Shown piece after piece: positions 1 to 7,342 of a DNA stretch of 36,774 nucleotides; position 1 is the stretch's first letter, and every line of letters begins with the position of its first letter. The stretch comes from Heyndrickxia camelliae (GTDB lineage: Bacteria; Bacillota; Bacilli; Bacillales; Bacillaceae_C). A program made the translations under genes and the position numbers. The notes beneath the pieces were generated by a model. It did not search any database. It was not told where the DNA came from and was given only the letters and a program-made list of their open reading frames with translations. The stretch is from assembly GCF_002844575.1 (NCBI RefSeq), contig NZ_PIQO01000029.1:1-36774 (forward strand), given 5' to 3'.

Positions 1-1
1 A

Positions 2-172
2 AGTGAATTAATTGGTGATAAAGAGGAATTATCACAAGAAGACTTTGAAATTATAGGTGAGAAATTTAGCTTGAGTAAAATGAAGAGTAATGGATATGAA
101 TACTATAATACAAGCTACTTAAGAGGATATATAAATAAAGATAATATTGATAAATTATATGGAAGTAAATAA
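2..172 (+). CDS. C-terminal end of an unrecognised protein (5' end outside window)
   Basis: An open frame enters from the left edge and runs 56 codons to a TAA at 170-172. The residues are polar and rich in Lys, Glu, Asn and Tyr (for example SELIGDKEEL at the start and DNIDKLYGSK at the end). No motif is recognisable. Codon use is typical of the AT-rich genes around it, and the frame is closed only at the end, so I take it as a real gene tail rather than chance. Function cannot be assigned from this fragment. Confidence 0.5.
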   Translation, partial: SELIGDKEELSQEDFEIIGEKFSLSKMKSNGYEYYNTSYLRGYINKDNIDKLYGSK

Positions 173-321
173 TAACATATAATGACTTAAGCCGGTAAAG
201 GCTTGAGCATTACATAAATTATAAAAATAAATGAATAAACAAAGTAATCCGATTGTATATATTTTGAAAATTGAACGTTGTGGATAATGAATTTCTAAAA
301 ATATACATAAATTCCATCATT

Positions 322-348
322 TTCGACAAGGTTTCAATTAATTCGACA
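322..348. promoter_or_regulatory. Two perfect Spo0A-type boxes 20 bp apart
   Basis: TTCGACA occurs at 322-328 and again at 342-348. The reverse complement, TGTCGAA, is the core 0A box bound by the sporulation regulator Spo0A. The two sites lie in the same orientation with start points exactly 20 bp apart, about two helical turns. They sit between the end of the first gene and the 3' end of the XRE gene, so the target is unclear. The nearest plus-strand gene starts at 702, and a promoter reading rightward would run antisense to the XRE gene. Binding is inferred from the motif only. Confidence 0.4.
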
Positions 349-409
349 AAAGTAGACAGTGACAAACGACAATTGCTTACTTTACAATTATATTACAGTA
401 CTTGAAATA

Positions 410-444
410 GTCTTAATATTTCATTAAGACAACGAAAACGTTGT
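410..444 (-). terminator. Two adjacent hairpins downstream of the XRE gene
   Basis: GTCTTAAT (410-417) and ATTAAGAC (423-430) form a perfect 8-bp stem with a 5-base loop. ACAACG (429-434) and CGTTGT (439-444) form a perfect 6-bp stem with an AAAA loop; the two hairpins share two bases, so they may be alternatives. They lie just past the minus-strand XRE gene stop and probably end its transcript, although there is no long T run on either strand. Confidence 0.4.
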
Positions 445-487
445 TTATAGGGCAGTGAATAAGGAGAAATTATCCCTATCACCGTGT

Positions 488-685
488 CTATACTTTCCAA
501 TCATACAAATCGTCAATGTGACATTTAAGAGCATTTGCAATAATTCGAGCATTTTTAAGCGACATTGTTCGTTTATTGTTGCTATACTCACTAAGTTGAT
601 TTCTATGAATCCCTGTTGCAGCTTCAAGATCAACCTGTGTCCATTTTCGCTTTTTTAATAACATTGGAAGATGTAAAATATTCAT
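488..685 (-). CDS. Small XRE/Cro-type HTH transcriptional regulator
   Basis: This 65-residue protein is essentially one Cro/C1-type helix-turn-helix. The scaffold helix WTQVDLEAATGI is followed by a recognition helix around HRNQLSEYSNNKR, and then the segment NARIIANALKCHIDDLYDW that closes the five-helix fold. It resembles the YozG-like short regulators of Bacillus, which act as lone DNA-binding dimers. The ATG at 685 has no good ribosome binding site, and neither does the internal ATG at codon 8, so the start is uncertain. It is divergent from the gene at 702 with only 16 bases between start codons. Each promoter must therefore overlap the other gene, an arrangement that suits mutual regulation. 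The target is not known. Confidence 0.75.
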   Translation of the reverse strand: MNILHLPMLLKKRKWTQVDLEAATGIHRNQLSEYSNNKRTMSLKNARIIANALKCHIDDLYDWKV

Positions 686-701
686 AAAAATGGAGGATCA
701 A

Positions 702-1238
702 ATGAAACGTTTCCCTTTTAAGCAACGGAAAGAAATGGACTTAAAAGATTCAAGTATTCCTTCAGAAGAAGTATTTGGACAATGGGCAAAAAAATACGGT
801 TTTTACGAAGATTCTTTAAAGGCACTTTTTTCTACTATTGAGCTGGAAGATTTCTATAAACTTAAAGTAGAACCGAAGGAGTTTAGAAAACATTTACGAG
901 TTTTTAAAGCATATGAGAAAGATGAAGTTCTGTACACGGTAACTTGTATACGACAATATTCAAATGCTAGTGTCATCTATTTATATACTGATTGGGAAGA
1001 GTCTGAAGATGTTATCCATGATAGAGAGAAACACCATAGGTCCTTTGAATTATCCATTGATGATTCTTTTGATTGCCGCTCCAATGGTGGAGGTGGAGGG
1101 TCTGGATATATGCGTTATCCCTTCATTGTTTCGCCGCCTTTACCGGATAATCTTAAAGGGATTGATCTTGATTTTACGGAACGTTTCCCATTTGATAAGT
1201 ATCGGGAGGAGCATCACTTTGTCATTACATTAGATTAA
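702..1238 (+). CDS. Hypothetical protein divergent from XRE regulator
   Basis: This 178-residue protein has no family I recognise. The start is set at the ATG at 702 because GGAGG at 692-696 is five bases upstream; an ATG at 690 overlaps that site and lacks one of its own. There is no signal peptide and no membrane segment, so it is probably cytosolic. The composition is charged and aromatic, and a glycine-rich stretch (GGGGGSG) lies near residue 133, followed by a proline-containing segment (IVSPPLPDN). It pairs divergently with the small XRE gene, which may control it. A 122-bp repeat element follows the stop codon and probably ends transcription. Confidence 0.7.
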   Translation: MKRFPFKQRKEMDLKDSSIPSEEVFGQWAKKYGFYEDSLKALFSTIELEDFYKLKVEPKEFRKHLRVFKAYEKDEVLYTVTCIRQYSNASVIYLYTDWEESEDVIHDREKHHRSFELSIDDSFDCRSNGGGGGSGYMRYPFIVSPPLPDNLKGIDLDFTERFPFDKYREEHHFVITLD

Positions 1239-1254
1239 ATAATTTTTATATTTC

Positions 1255-1376
1255 GAGGCTGGCACAAAACCTAGTTAAATCAAAAAAACGTATGAAACCT
1301 AAAACCTTGATTGCATACGTTTTTACTATCAGGGCTTAACCCAATTTCAATGGTTTTTGTCCTATGACCCAGTCTC
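1255..1376 (-). repeat. Intergenic inverted-repeat element, copy 1 (minus orientation)
   Basis: This 122-bp element begins GAGGCTGGCACA and ends ATGACCCAGTCTC, so its ends are inverted copies. Its reverse complement aligns along its whole length with the element at 7212-7336, including ACGTATG, ATCAAGGTTTT and the GACAAAAACC blocks. Inside is a second inverted pair, ACGTATG (1289-1295) with CATACGT (1314-1320). Both copies lie between convergent gene ends, so the element could act as a two-way terminator. GAGGCTGGGACA-ended repeats are widespread in Bacillaceae. Whether it was ever mobile is unknown; it has no gene. Confidence 0.75.
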
Positions 1377-1380
1377 TATT

Positions 1381-2199
1381 TCATCGCTTCCAATGCAAGG
1401 GAATAGATAGTGAATTTGGTAATTTTGTGTTTCTATCACCTTTTGCAGCATTTATCTGTGCTTGAGTGAGAAAGAAACTGCCCATCAGATTAGCTCCACT
1501 TAGATCTGCATCTCTTAAATCAGCCCCAATGAAATCAACGGTTCTTAGGTCTGCATTTCTTAAATCAGCAGCAATTAGCAGCACTCCTCTTAAACTAGCG
1601 CCTTTTAAATCAGCCCCATTTAGCTTTGCCCCAATTAAGTCATACTGAATTTTCTTCTTGAATTTTTTGTTAAGTGATTTAGCACGAATCAATTCACTTG
1701 TACGTAAGAGCAACTCATTTACCTTTGCACGATGTTCACGGACATTTATCTTTAATATATATTCAGGAGATTGTTTCGTTAGGTGTTCCGTCTCCTCATA
1801 TAAAACTTGCAATTGATCGTAAATAGGTATAGTAGCTTCCATACTAAGTGCTTGATGCAGGTACCAAAGCATTTCATGTAGCTGTTGCGTAATGGGGAAT
1901 ACACGAAACATTTCATTCGCTTGCTCTGCGTCATTGCGCCAGTCTTTCCCTTCATAAGTGAATTGTGAAACTTTTTGTCCTGCTCCAAAGCATTCATAAG
2001 CAGCACAGCCTCTAAAACCTTTACTCCTGAGTTCTTTATGTATTTTGCATTGGAAATTGGATAATAAATTGTGACATGGTGTTCCACTCTCTTTATTCAC
2101 AGCAAAATATGCAGATTTGGAATATGGCAAAGCGACACAGCACAACCCAATACAATGTTCACAGTCTGGTTTTAAGTAGCCAGGAGTTTCAGTAGTCAA
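1381..2199 (-). CDS. Cys-rich N-terminal domain plus pentapeptide-repeat protein
   Basis: This 272-residue protein has two parts. Residues about 9-75 hold a cysteine cluster (CEHCIGLCC, then CHNL, CKIH, GCAAYEC) reminiscent of YkgJ-like metal-chelating domains. Residues about 185-245 hold A(D/N)LXX pentapeptide repeats such as ADLKGASLRG and ADLRDADLSGANL, which fold as a right-handed beta-helix. The start is put at TTG 2199 because AAGGAGGT lies eight bases upstream; the frame extends 14 codons further but without a ribosome site. It is convergent with the gene at 702, with the repeat element between. Pentapeptide proteins can mimic DNA or protect gyrase, but the Cys domain points elsewhere. 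No function is assigned. Confidence 0.8.
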   Translation of the reverse strand: MTTETPGYLKPDCEHCIGLCCVALPYSKSAYFAVNKESGTPCHNLLSNFQCKIHKELRSKGFRGCAAYECFGAGQKVSQFTYEGKDWRNDAEQANEMFRVFPITQQLHEMLWYLHQALSMEATIPIYDQLQVLYEETEHLTKQSPEYILKINVREHRAKVNELLLRTSELIRAKSLNKKFKKKIQYDLIGAKLNGADLKGASLRGVLLIAADLRNADLRTVDFIGADLRDADLSGANLMGSFFLTQAQINAAKGDRNTKLPNSLSIPLHWKR

Positions 2200-2386
2200 T
2201 GTATGCACCTCCTTCCATATCAAAGACGAAAAATTTTTCAATAATATTTATTATAAACAGAAACATTTACGAATTGAATATTTTAGAATTTTATCAATAA
2301 TAGGAATAGTTGTTTAGTTATGTTACAAAATGAATTAAAATGGAGGTATTGAATTCATCATTTACTTGAATAAGGGAGTAGTTCAA

Positions 2387-3408
2387 ATGAGGCATACCTA
2401 TTCACTTAATAATATGGATAATCTTGATTTTGATGATCTAATAGATTTGTTAGAGAGTGAAAATTATTACTTAGATGAACTGACAACGAGGAAGTTATGA
2501 ATGTATTTAAAACTGGGCAAGCCTATTGGACTTCGCGGGGAGCCTGGAGAGGAAAAATCAGAACTTTCTGGAAAATCAGCTACCTTGTTTTCCGCAAAAT
2601 TTATAGATATAGAGTGCCACAGTCAATTAGAGTCATCCGATTTAGGTGCGTCCTGGAATGCATTCAAACAAATTGTGGATGCACAGTCAGGACAATTAGA
2701 AGGAGAGCCCTTTTCTGTAAGCTAGGAGTGGAGGGAAACTTTCACGATTTTATTATAAGAAAAGTCTAACCCTAACAAGTTTCGCCACAAAACCAATTAA
2801 CATCCTATTTATAGGAGATGTGTCAGGCTCCATGGGGAAGTTTGTCGTCTTGGTTCTATATTTCATCTCCATTTTAGAAAAAATCGCTCATGTAGATAGT
2901 TATATTTTTTCTGATACACCTACATATGTGTCACCATACATTACTAAAAATTCTTTTCGGACACAATATGAACATTTAAGGAAAAAAACGACTTCATGGG
3001 AATATGGAACAAAATTAAATCTTGCATTGGAAGAAATCATAAAAGCAAAGAAATATACTGCGACGACTAATATCCTATTACTTACAGACGGAGGAATAAG
3101 TTTAGATGGAAACGATTGGGAAGTAACAGTAATGAGATTATCTTTCTTAAAACAGCAAGTAAAAAGAATCTTTTTGATTTCACCAAATGTCGAACTAATT
3201 AAGGAAGGGGAGGAATTGGAGAAACAATGGAAAAAGTTAAATGTTACTCTAGGGAGTCAAAAAAAGGCAGTAACACCCTATTTACAAAAGGTATTTCGGT
3301 ACGGAACATTGTATCGATTTTCGGATAAACAATTCACTTGCCAACAGGTTAGTCCACGTAGAAAATATTCTCAATGCTTTAATGGAGGCATACGGTAAGA
3401 AAAGGTAA
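2387..3408 (+). pseudogene. Decayed VWA-domain protein, CoxE-like
   Basis: Pieces of one gene of about 340 codons can be stitched together. ATG 2387 (site GGGAG) opens 37 codons, then an in-frame TGA at 2498-2500. The same frame continues from 2501 (KLGKPIGLRGEPGEE) to about 2715. A shift then leads into the VWA domain, with the MIDAS motif DVSGSM just at 2817-2834, a WEYGT threonine site and LLTDGG. A further shift near 3340 restores the natural C-terminus (VENILNALMEAYGKKR, TAA at 3406). The pattern of DVSGSM, SYIFSD and an isolated LLTDGG followed by RIFLISPN matches CoxE-type VWA proteins, which normally work beside MoxR-type AAA ATPases. No such ATPase is nearby. Three lesions make it non-functional. 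Confidence 0.75.
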
Positions 3409-3535
3409 TTATGGGTGCGCTTCATGTAATATATAAAAATAAGTAAACAATATGGTATTGCTCTGGATCCTAAGATCTATCCAATACAAGGATGATGCAC
3501 TTCCCTAATATTTAATGGAATGGAGATTTCTATTT

Positions 3536-3958
3536 ATGTATGAACTAAAAACAAAAGAAACGGATCATAGTGTTATCGAATTTATTGAAAAAATACAAAA
3601 TCCTAAAAAAAGAGAAGACGCATATACATTATTAAATATTTTTTCTAAAGCGACCGGTTTAAATGCAAAAATGTGGGGTCAGAGTATCATTGGTTTTGGT
3701 TCTTATCATTATAAATACAAATCCGGGCACGAAGGGGATGCACCATTGGTAGGCTTTTCTCCGCGTAAATCAAAAATTAGCTTATATTTAGCCCCGTGTG
3801 AAGAAGGTAGTCAAAAATTATTATTAAAGGATTTGGGTAAACATACAACAGGGAAAGCATGCGTGTATATTAATAAAGTGGCAGATATTAAAGTTGAAGT
3901 GTTAGTTCAGATAATTGATTATGCCATAAAATTTATAAGAAAAACATACCCACAATAA
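3536..3958 (+). CDS. DUF1801 domain protein
   Basis: This 140-residue protein shows the DUF1801 (YdhG-like) pattern. It has IEKIQNPKKREDAYTLLNIF near the start, then WGQSIIGFGSYHYKYKSG, a central GFSPRKSKISLYL strand pair, and a C-terminal KLLLKDLGKHTTGKACVYI block. DUF1801 proteins are small cytosolic proteins of unproved function. The start at ATG 3536 has GGAG ten bases upstream; the in-frame ATG at 3515 lacks a site and adds an untypical leader. It stands alone between the dead VWA gene and the T-box leader. Confidence 0.85.
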   Translation: MYELKTKETDHSVIEFIEKIQNPKKREDAYTLLNIFSKATGLNAKMWGQSIIGFGSYHYKYKSGHEGDAPLVGFSPRKSKISLYLAPCEEGSQKLLLKDLGKHTTGKACVYINKVADIKVEVLVQIIDYAIKFIRKTYPQ

Positions 3959-4029
3959 TATAAGTATTTCACAAATATAAATAATATTGACATTTAAGGA
4001 ATAATTGAATAAATTAGGATTAATAAATA

Positions 4030-4330
4030 AAAGCAATGAAGAGAAAAAGTAAAATGATATTGTTTTTTTAAGAGAGCTTCGACAGCTGAAAAGAAGCAAA
4101 AACAATCATTTGAAAAATGGTCTCTGAGCTTCGTACTGAACGTGCTCTCTGTATTAGTAGGCTACGGCGAGAGTTGGCACTCGTTATCAAAGTCACAGTA
4201 TAAGAGTAATAACTTTTTACTCCGTACTTGCTGAGGCAAATAGTGTGAGCTATTTGTGAAATAAGGTGGTATCCACGTGGAAATGAAACCTCGTCCTTAA
4301 CTATTTTTAGTTGCGGGCGAGGTTTTTTGT
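4030..4330 (+). promoter_or_regulatory. T-box riboswitch, Met specifier (ATG)
   Basis: All core T-box parts are visible. The base of stem I pairs AGAGA (4040-4044) with TCTCT (4121-4125), followed by GAGC. The specifier loop reads GAAAA-ATG, with ATG at 4117-4119 placed as GGC is in the Bacillus glyQS leader (ten bases before the end of GAGC). AGTAGG and CGTTATC mark stem II. The T-box core AAGGTGGTATCCACG starts at 4263; its TGGT (4266-4269) would pair with an ACCA tRNA end, matching the A discriminator of tRNA-Met. The terminator is CCTCGTCC (4289-4296) with GGGCGAGG (4315-4322) and six T. Uncharged tRNA-Met would favour the antiterminator and let transcription reach the MetRS gene at 4527. 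The 4331-4526 stretch between holds nothing I recognise. Confidence 0.93.
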
Positions 4331-4526
4331 TTTTACATTTTTTATCCTCATGGGATTTGTGCCTGAAATACTTGGTGGTGAGGAATTAAGAGCTGGATAC
4401 GTGCCCGGAATATAAGGTGATGAGGGCATATAACAAACAATAGCGGCGAGTCAAAGCAGGGAAATCGTCACATACATGACCAAAGTACATTTGAAAATGG
4501 ATAAAAAGTAGAGGAGGTTTTATAAA

Positions 4527-6062
4527 ATGAGTATTTTCATCGGAGGGGCATGGGCATATGCTAACGGTTCCTTACATCTAGGCCATATTTCAAGCTTGCT
4601 TCCAGGAGATATATTAGCAAGATATTATCGTTTAAAAGGAGAAAAAGTTTTATATGTTTCCGGAAGTGATTGTAATGGTACACCTATCACAATTAGAGCC
4701 AAACAAGAAGGTGTTTCACCAAAAGAGATTGCAGACCGTTATCACGAGGAGTTTGTAGAATGCTTTTCTAGAATGGGATTTTCATATGATCTTTACACTA
4801 GAACCGATATAGAATATCATCATAAAGTTGTTCAAGAAATATTTTTAAAACTACTTGAAAAAGGCTTGATTTATAAAAAAGCAGTGGAACAAACCTATTG
4901 TGAACATTGCGAGCAGTTTTTACCTGATCGTTTTGTGGAGGGATATTGTCCGATCTGCAGAGAGCCGGCACGTGGGGATCAATGTGATAGCTGTTCCGCC
5001 ATTTTAGAGCCACTTGAATTGCTTGAACGAAAGTGCAAAATTTGTGGGCATTCCCCTATTTCTAAATACACGGAGCACTTTTACTTTTCATTACACTCCC
5101 TCCAATCTTTACTGGAAAATTATACGAAAGAAGCTGAAACCAAAAAACTTTGGAGAGAAAATGCTATTGCACTTACGAAACGGTATTTAAAGGAAGGATT
5201 GCTGGACAGGGCAGTGACAAGAGATTTGCCTATCGGCGTGAGAGTTCCAGTTGCCGGCTATGAGGATAAGAAAATTTATGTGTGGATTGAGGCTGTATCT
5301 GGCTACTATTCTGCAAGTAAGCAATGGGCAGAAAAAACGGGTAACGATGACTCCATTTATTGGGATACAAACGTAAAATCTTATTATATTCATGGGAAAG
5401 ATAACATTCCATTTCATACAATTATTTGGCCAGGAATACTTGTAGGAATAGGAAAGGAAACATTGCCAACCCACATTGTTTCAAATGAATTTCTAACTTT
5501 AGAAAAGAAGAAATTATCTACTAGTAAAAACTGGGCCCTATGGGTTCCAGACCTATTGCAACGATATGATCCTGATTCGATACGCTATTTTCTAACCATT
5601 AACGCACCAGAAAACAGAGACGCAGATTTTTCCTGGAAAGAATTCATTTATAGTCATAATAGTGAATTATTGGGGGCATATGGAAACTTCGTAAACAGGA
5701 CACTGAAATTCATTCAAAAATCATTCGATAATGTAGTACCCAACCAAAAGGTTAATCCTGAGGTAGTAGAGAAAATCATACGATTATATAATGAGGTAGG
5801 GCATTGCATTGAAACCACTGCTTTCAAACAAGGTCTGGAAAAAGTATTTGAGGTTGTTAGATACTCCAATAAATATTTCGATGAAAAGCAGCCTTGGAAT
5901 CAACTAAGGGAAAATATAGAATCATGCAAACAAACGATGTCCGATTGTGTTTATTTGATTGTAAATTTAGCGAATATCTTATCACCCTTTCTTCCTTTCT
6001 CGAGCAAAAAGGTCAAGGAAATGCTGCGAATTCCAGAGATAGCTGGCAACCAATTTATATAG
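4527..6062 (+). CDS. metG: Methionyl-tRNA synthetase, MetRS2 type (C-terminal frameshift)
   Basis: The enzyme charges tRNA-Met with methionine using ATP. The class I signatures are HLGH at residues 17-20 and KLSTSK (the KMSKS loop) encoded near 5512. Two zinc knuckles are present in the connective domain (CEHC/CPIC and CDSC/CKIC), and the anticodon domain includes DADFSW and NRTLKFI. GAGGAGG lies about ten bases before ATG 4527. This double-knuckle form of about 550 residues resembles the extra MetRS2 of some Bacillus and Streptococcus, which is known to resist MetRS inhibitors; the main MetRS would be encoded elsewhere. The frame stops at 511 residues because the last ~48 codons lie in another frame (see 6036-6184). 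The catalytic and most of the anticodon domain are intact, so a truncated protein might still work. The T-box upstream gives charging-dependent control. Confidence 0.9.
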   Translation: MSIFIGGAWAYANGSLHLGHISSLLPGDILARYYRLKGEKVLYVSGSDCNGTPITIRAKQEGVSPKEIADRYHEEFVECFSRMGFSYDLYTRTDIEYHHKVVQEIFLKLLEKGLIYKKAVEQTYCEHCEQFLPDRFVEGYCPICREPARGDQCDSCSAILEPLELLERKCKICGHSPISKYTEHFYFSLHSLQSLLENYTKEAETKKLWRENAIALTKRYLKEGLLDRAVTRDLPIGVRVPVAGYEDKKIYVWIEAVSGYYSASKQWAEKTGNDDSIYWDTNVKSYYIHGKDNIPFHTIIWPGILVGIGKETLPTHIVSNEFLTLEKKKLSTSKNWALWVPDLLQRYDPDSIRYFLTINAPENRDADFSWKEFIYSHNSELLGAYGNFVNRTLKFIQKSFDNVVPNQKVNPEVVEKIIRLYNEVGHCIETTAFKQGLEKVFEVVRYSNKYFDEKQPWNQLRENIESCKQTMSDCVYLIVNLANILSPFLPFSSKKVKEMLRIPEIAGNQFI

Positions 6063-6184
6063 ACTCACATATTTTAACAAATGTAAAGTCATTATTTGCT
6101 CGGATAGACATCGAGAGAATAAAGGAGGAACTAGAGAAGCTAAACAACCAGAGTAAAAACAATAATCCGCTTTTTAAAAAATAG
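6036..6184 (+). other. Out-of-frame C-terminus of the MetRS2 gene
   Basis: In the frame one base back from the synthetase, the DNA reads [15 protein letters not shown], then SLFARIDIERIKEELEKLNN, ending at TAG 6184. A Trp-containing turn followed by LF(P/A)RI(D/E) is how bacterial MetRS normally ends. Adding one base near 6038-6041 (for example GAGATAGC to GAGAATAGC) joins the two frames into about 552 residues. It is either a real 1-base deletion or a sequencing error. Confidence 0.75.
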
Positions 6185-6305
6185 TGGCAGACAAGAAAAC
6201 GATAAATTTTTGAATGCTGCTATATGAAGGAATTAATGTCTTCCTAACAGAATTAAATAGAAAAAGTGGCCAGAAACGAAATTCAATAAATGGGAGGATA
6301 TTTTG

Positions 6306-7193
6306 TTGGATAGCTATGAATGGAATGTAAACCTAATGAAACTTTCCGAGCGAATGAAAAGAATATTTAAGTTTGCTGAAATAGAAGCACACCAATCTAG
6401 TAATATCATTTATCCATATCATTTGCTGCTCGGGATTTTTAGGGAAAGGAAAGGAGTTTGCGCAGAGGTTTTCCTTCATAATCCAAAGCTTTATGGTACC
6501 TGTAAAGAACGTGTGCAAAAATTTCATCCCCTTAGCAATGCAGAGCAAGGAATTGAAAGTGAATATTTTGATTTAAAAATTTCTTTAACTACCATGCAGG
6601 TATTAGAGAATGCAAGCAAACGAATGACGCGATATAAACAAGTTTATATTAATGAAGGATTATTGATAAAAGCGATATTCGATATTAACGATGAGAGAAC
6701 AAAAGCCATGGTTAAAGGTGTGCAAGTTTCAACGATAATAGAAATATTGTCGTCTCCAAGAGATATGATTGTATCTTTAAGAGACTACACTCTGCCACAA
6801 TTTACTCCTAATAAAGATGTAACCATTAGAAAGGCTAGTTTAGAAGATGCAAATCCTTTAAAGTCCTTTGTAGAAGCGGAATTTGGAAATGGGTGGTTGG
6901 AGTCAATTAACAACGGGCTTGAAGCAGACAACATTCCTATTTATATAGCGGTTCAAAGAGGTGAAATTCTGGGCTTTGCTTGTTATAACGTAGTCAGGAG
7001 GAAAAAAGGTTTGTTTGGTCCAATGGGAACAGCAATGTCCAAGCGTACTCTTGGAATTGGTTATATGTTACTGCATAGATGTTTAAAAGATATGAAGGAA
7101 TTTGGCTATGAATATGCAGTAATAGGAGAAGCAGGACCACTTGAATTTTATGAGAGGTCATGTAAAGCAGTTATTATCTCCAAGTTTATTTAA
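6306..7193 (+). CDS. Clp N-domain fused to GNAT acetyltransferase
   Basis: This protein of about 295 residues joins two known modules. The N-terminal half carries a Clp_N double repeat like the ClpC/ClpA adaptor-binding domain: LSERMKRIFKFAEIEAHQ, YPYHLLLGIFRERKG, then a second helix set around NASKRMTRYKQVYINEGLL. The C-terminal half (about 170-290) is a GNAT domain: VTIRKASLEDANPL, the core IYIAVQRGEILGFACYNV, a glycine-containing acetyl-CoA loop near KRTLGIGYMLLHRCL, and GEAGPLEFYE. There is no AAA module. GGGAGG at 6292-6297 lies eight bases before TTG 6306. It follows the MetRS2 gene by about 120 bases. The Clp_N part may bind an adaptor or degron-like target that is then acetylated; this is inference. 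Confidence 0.8.
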   Translation: MDSYEWNVNLMKLSERMKRIFKFAEIEAHQSSNIIYPYHLLLGIFRERKGVCAEVFLHNPKLYGTCKERVQKFHPLSNAEQGIESEYFDLKISLTTMQVLENASKRMTRYKQVYINEGLLIKAIFDINDERTKAMVKGVQVSTIIEILSSPRDMIVSLRDYTLPQFTPNKDVTIRKASLEDANPLKSFVEAEFGNGWLESINNGLEADNIPIYIAVQRGEILGFACYNVVRRKKGLFGPMGTAMSKRTLGIGYMLLHRCLKDMKEFGYEYAVIGEAGPLEFYERSCKAVIISKFI

Positions 7194-7211
7194 CTTGTAA
7201 AAATGTTCAAA

Positions 7212-7336
7212 GAGGCTGGGACATACGACAAAAACCTTAAAATTGGTTTAAGACCGATATTAAGAACGTATGAAATCAAGGTTTTTAAAAATTAGATTGC
7301 ATACGTTTTTTGATTTTATGGTTTTGTCCCAGCCTC
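7212..7336 (+). repeat. Intergenic inverted-repeat element, copy 2 (plus orientation)
   Basis: This 125-bp element runs from GAGGCTGGGACA to TGTCCCAGCCTC, which are exact inverted ends of 12 bp. An inner pair, AACGTATG (7265-7272) and CATACGTT, nests inside, so the transcript could fold into a long compound hairpin on either strand. It matches the reverse complement of 1255-1376. It separates the convergent Clp_N-GNAT and catE genes, where it probably ends transcription from both sides. Confidence 0.85.
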
Positions 7337-7342
7337 CTTACT

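Noticed and set aside
1466-1648. Frame with repeated serine- and alanine-rich motifs antisense to the pentapeptide gene
   Set aside because: The periodicity is the shadow of the A(D/N)LXX repeats on the other strand.
2498-2500. TGA as selenocysteine or programmed readthrough in the VWA gene
   Set aside because: No SECIS-like structure was seen, and two further frame shifts downstream show ordinary decay.
4798-5474. Frames antisense to the MetRS2 gene
   Set aside because: They are shadows of a well-supported gene, without ribosome sites or recognisable motifs.
6030-6045. Programmed frameshift in MetRS2
   Set aside because: There is no slippery heptamer at the junction (CCAGAGATAGCTGG), and no MetRS family is known to use one.
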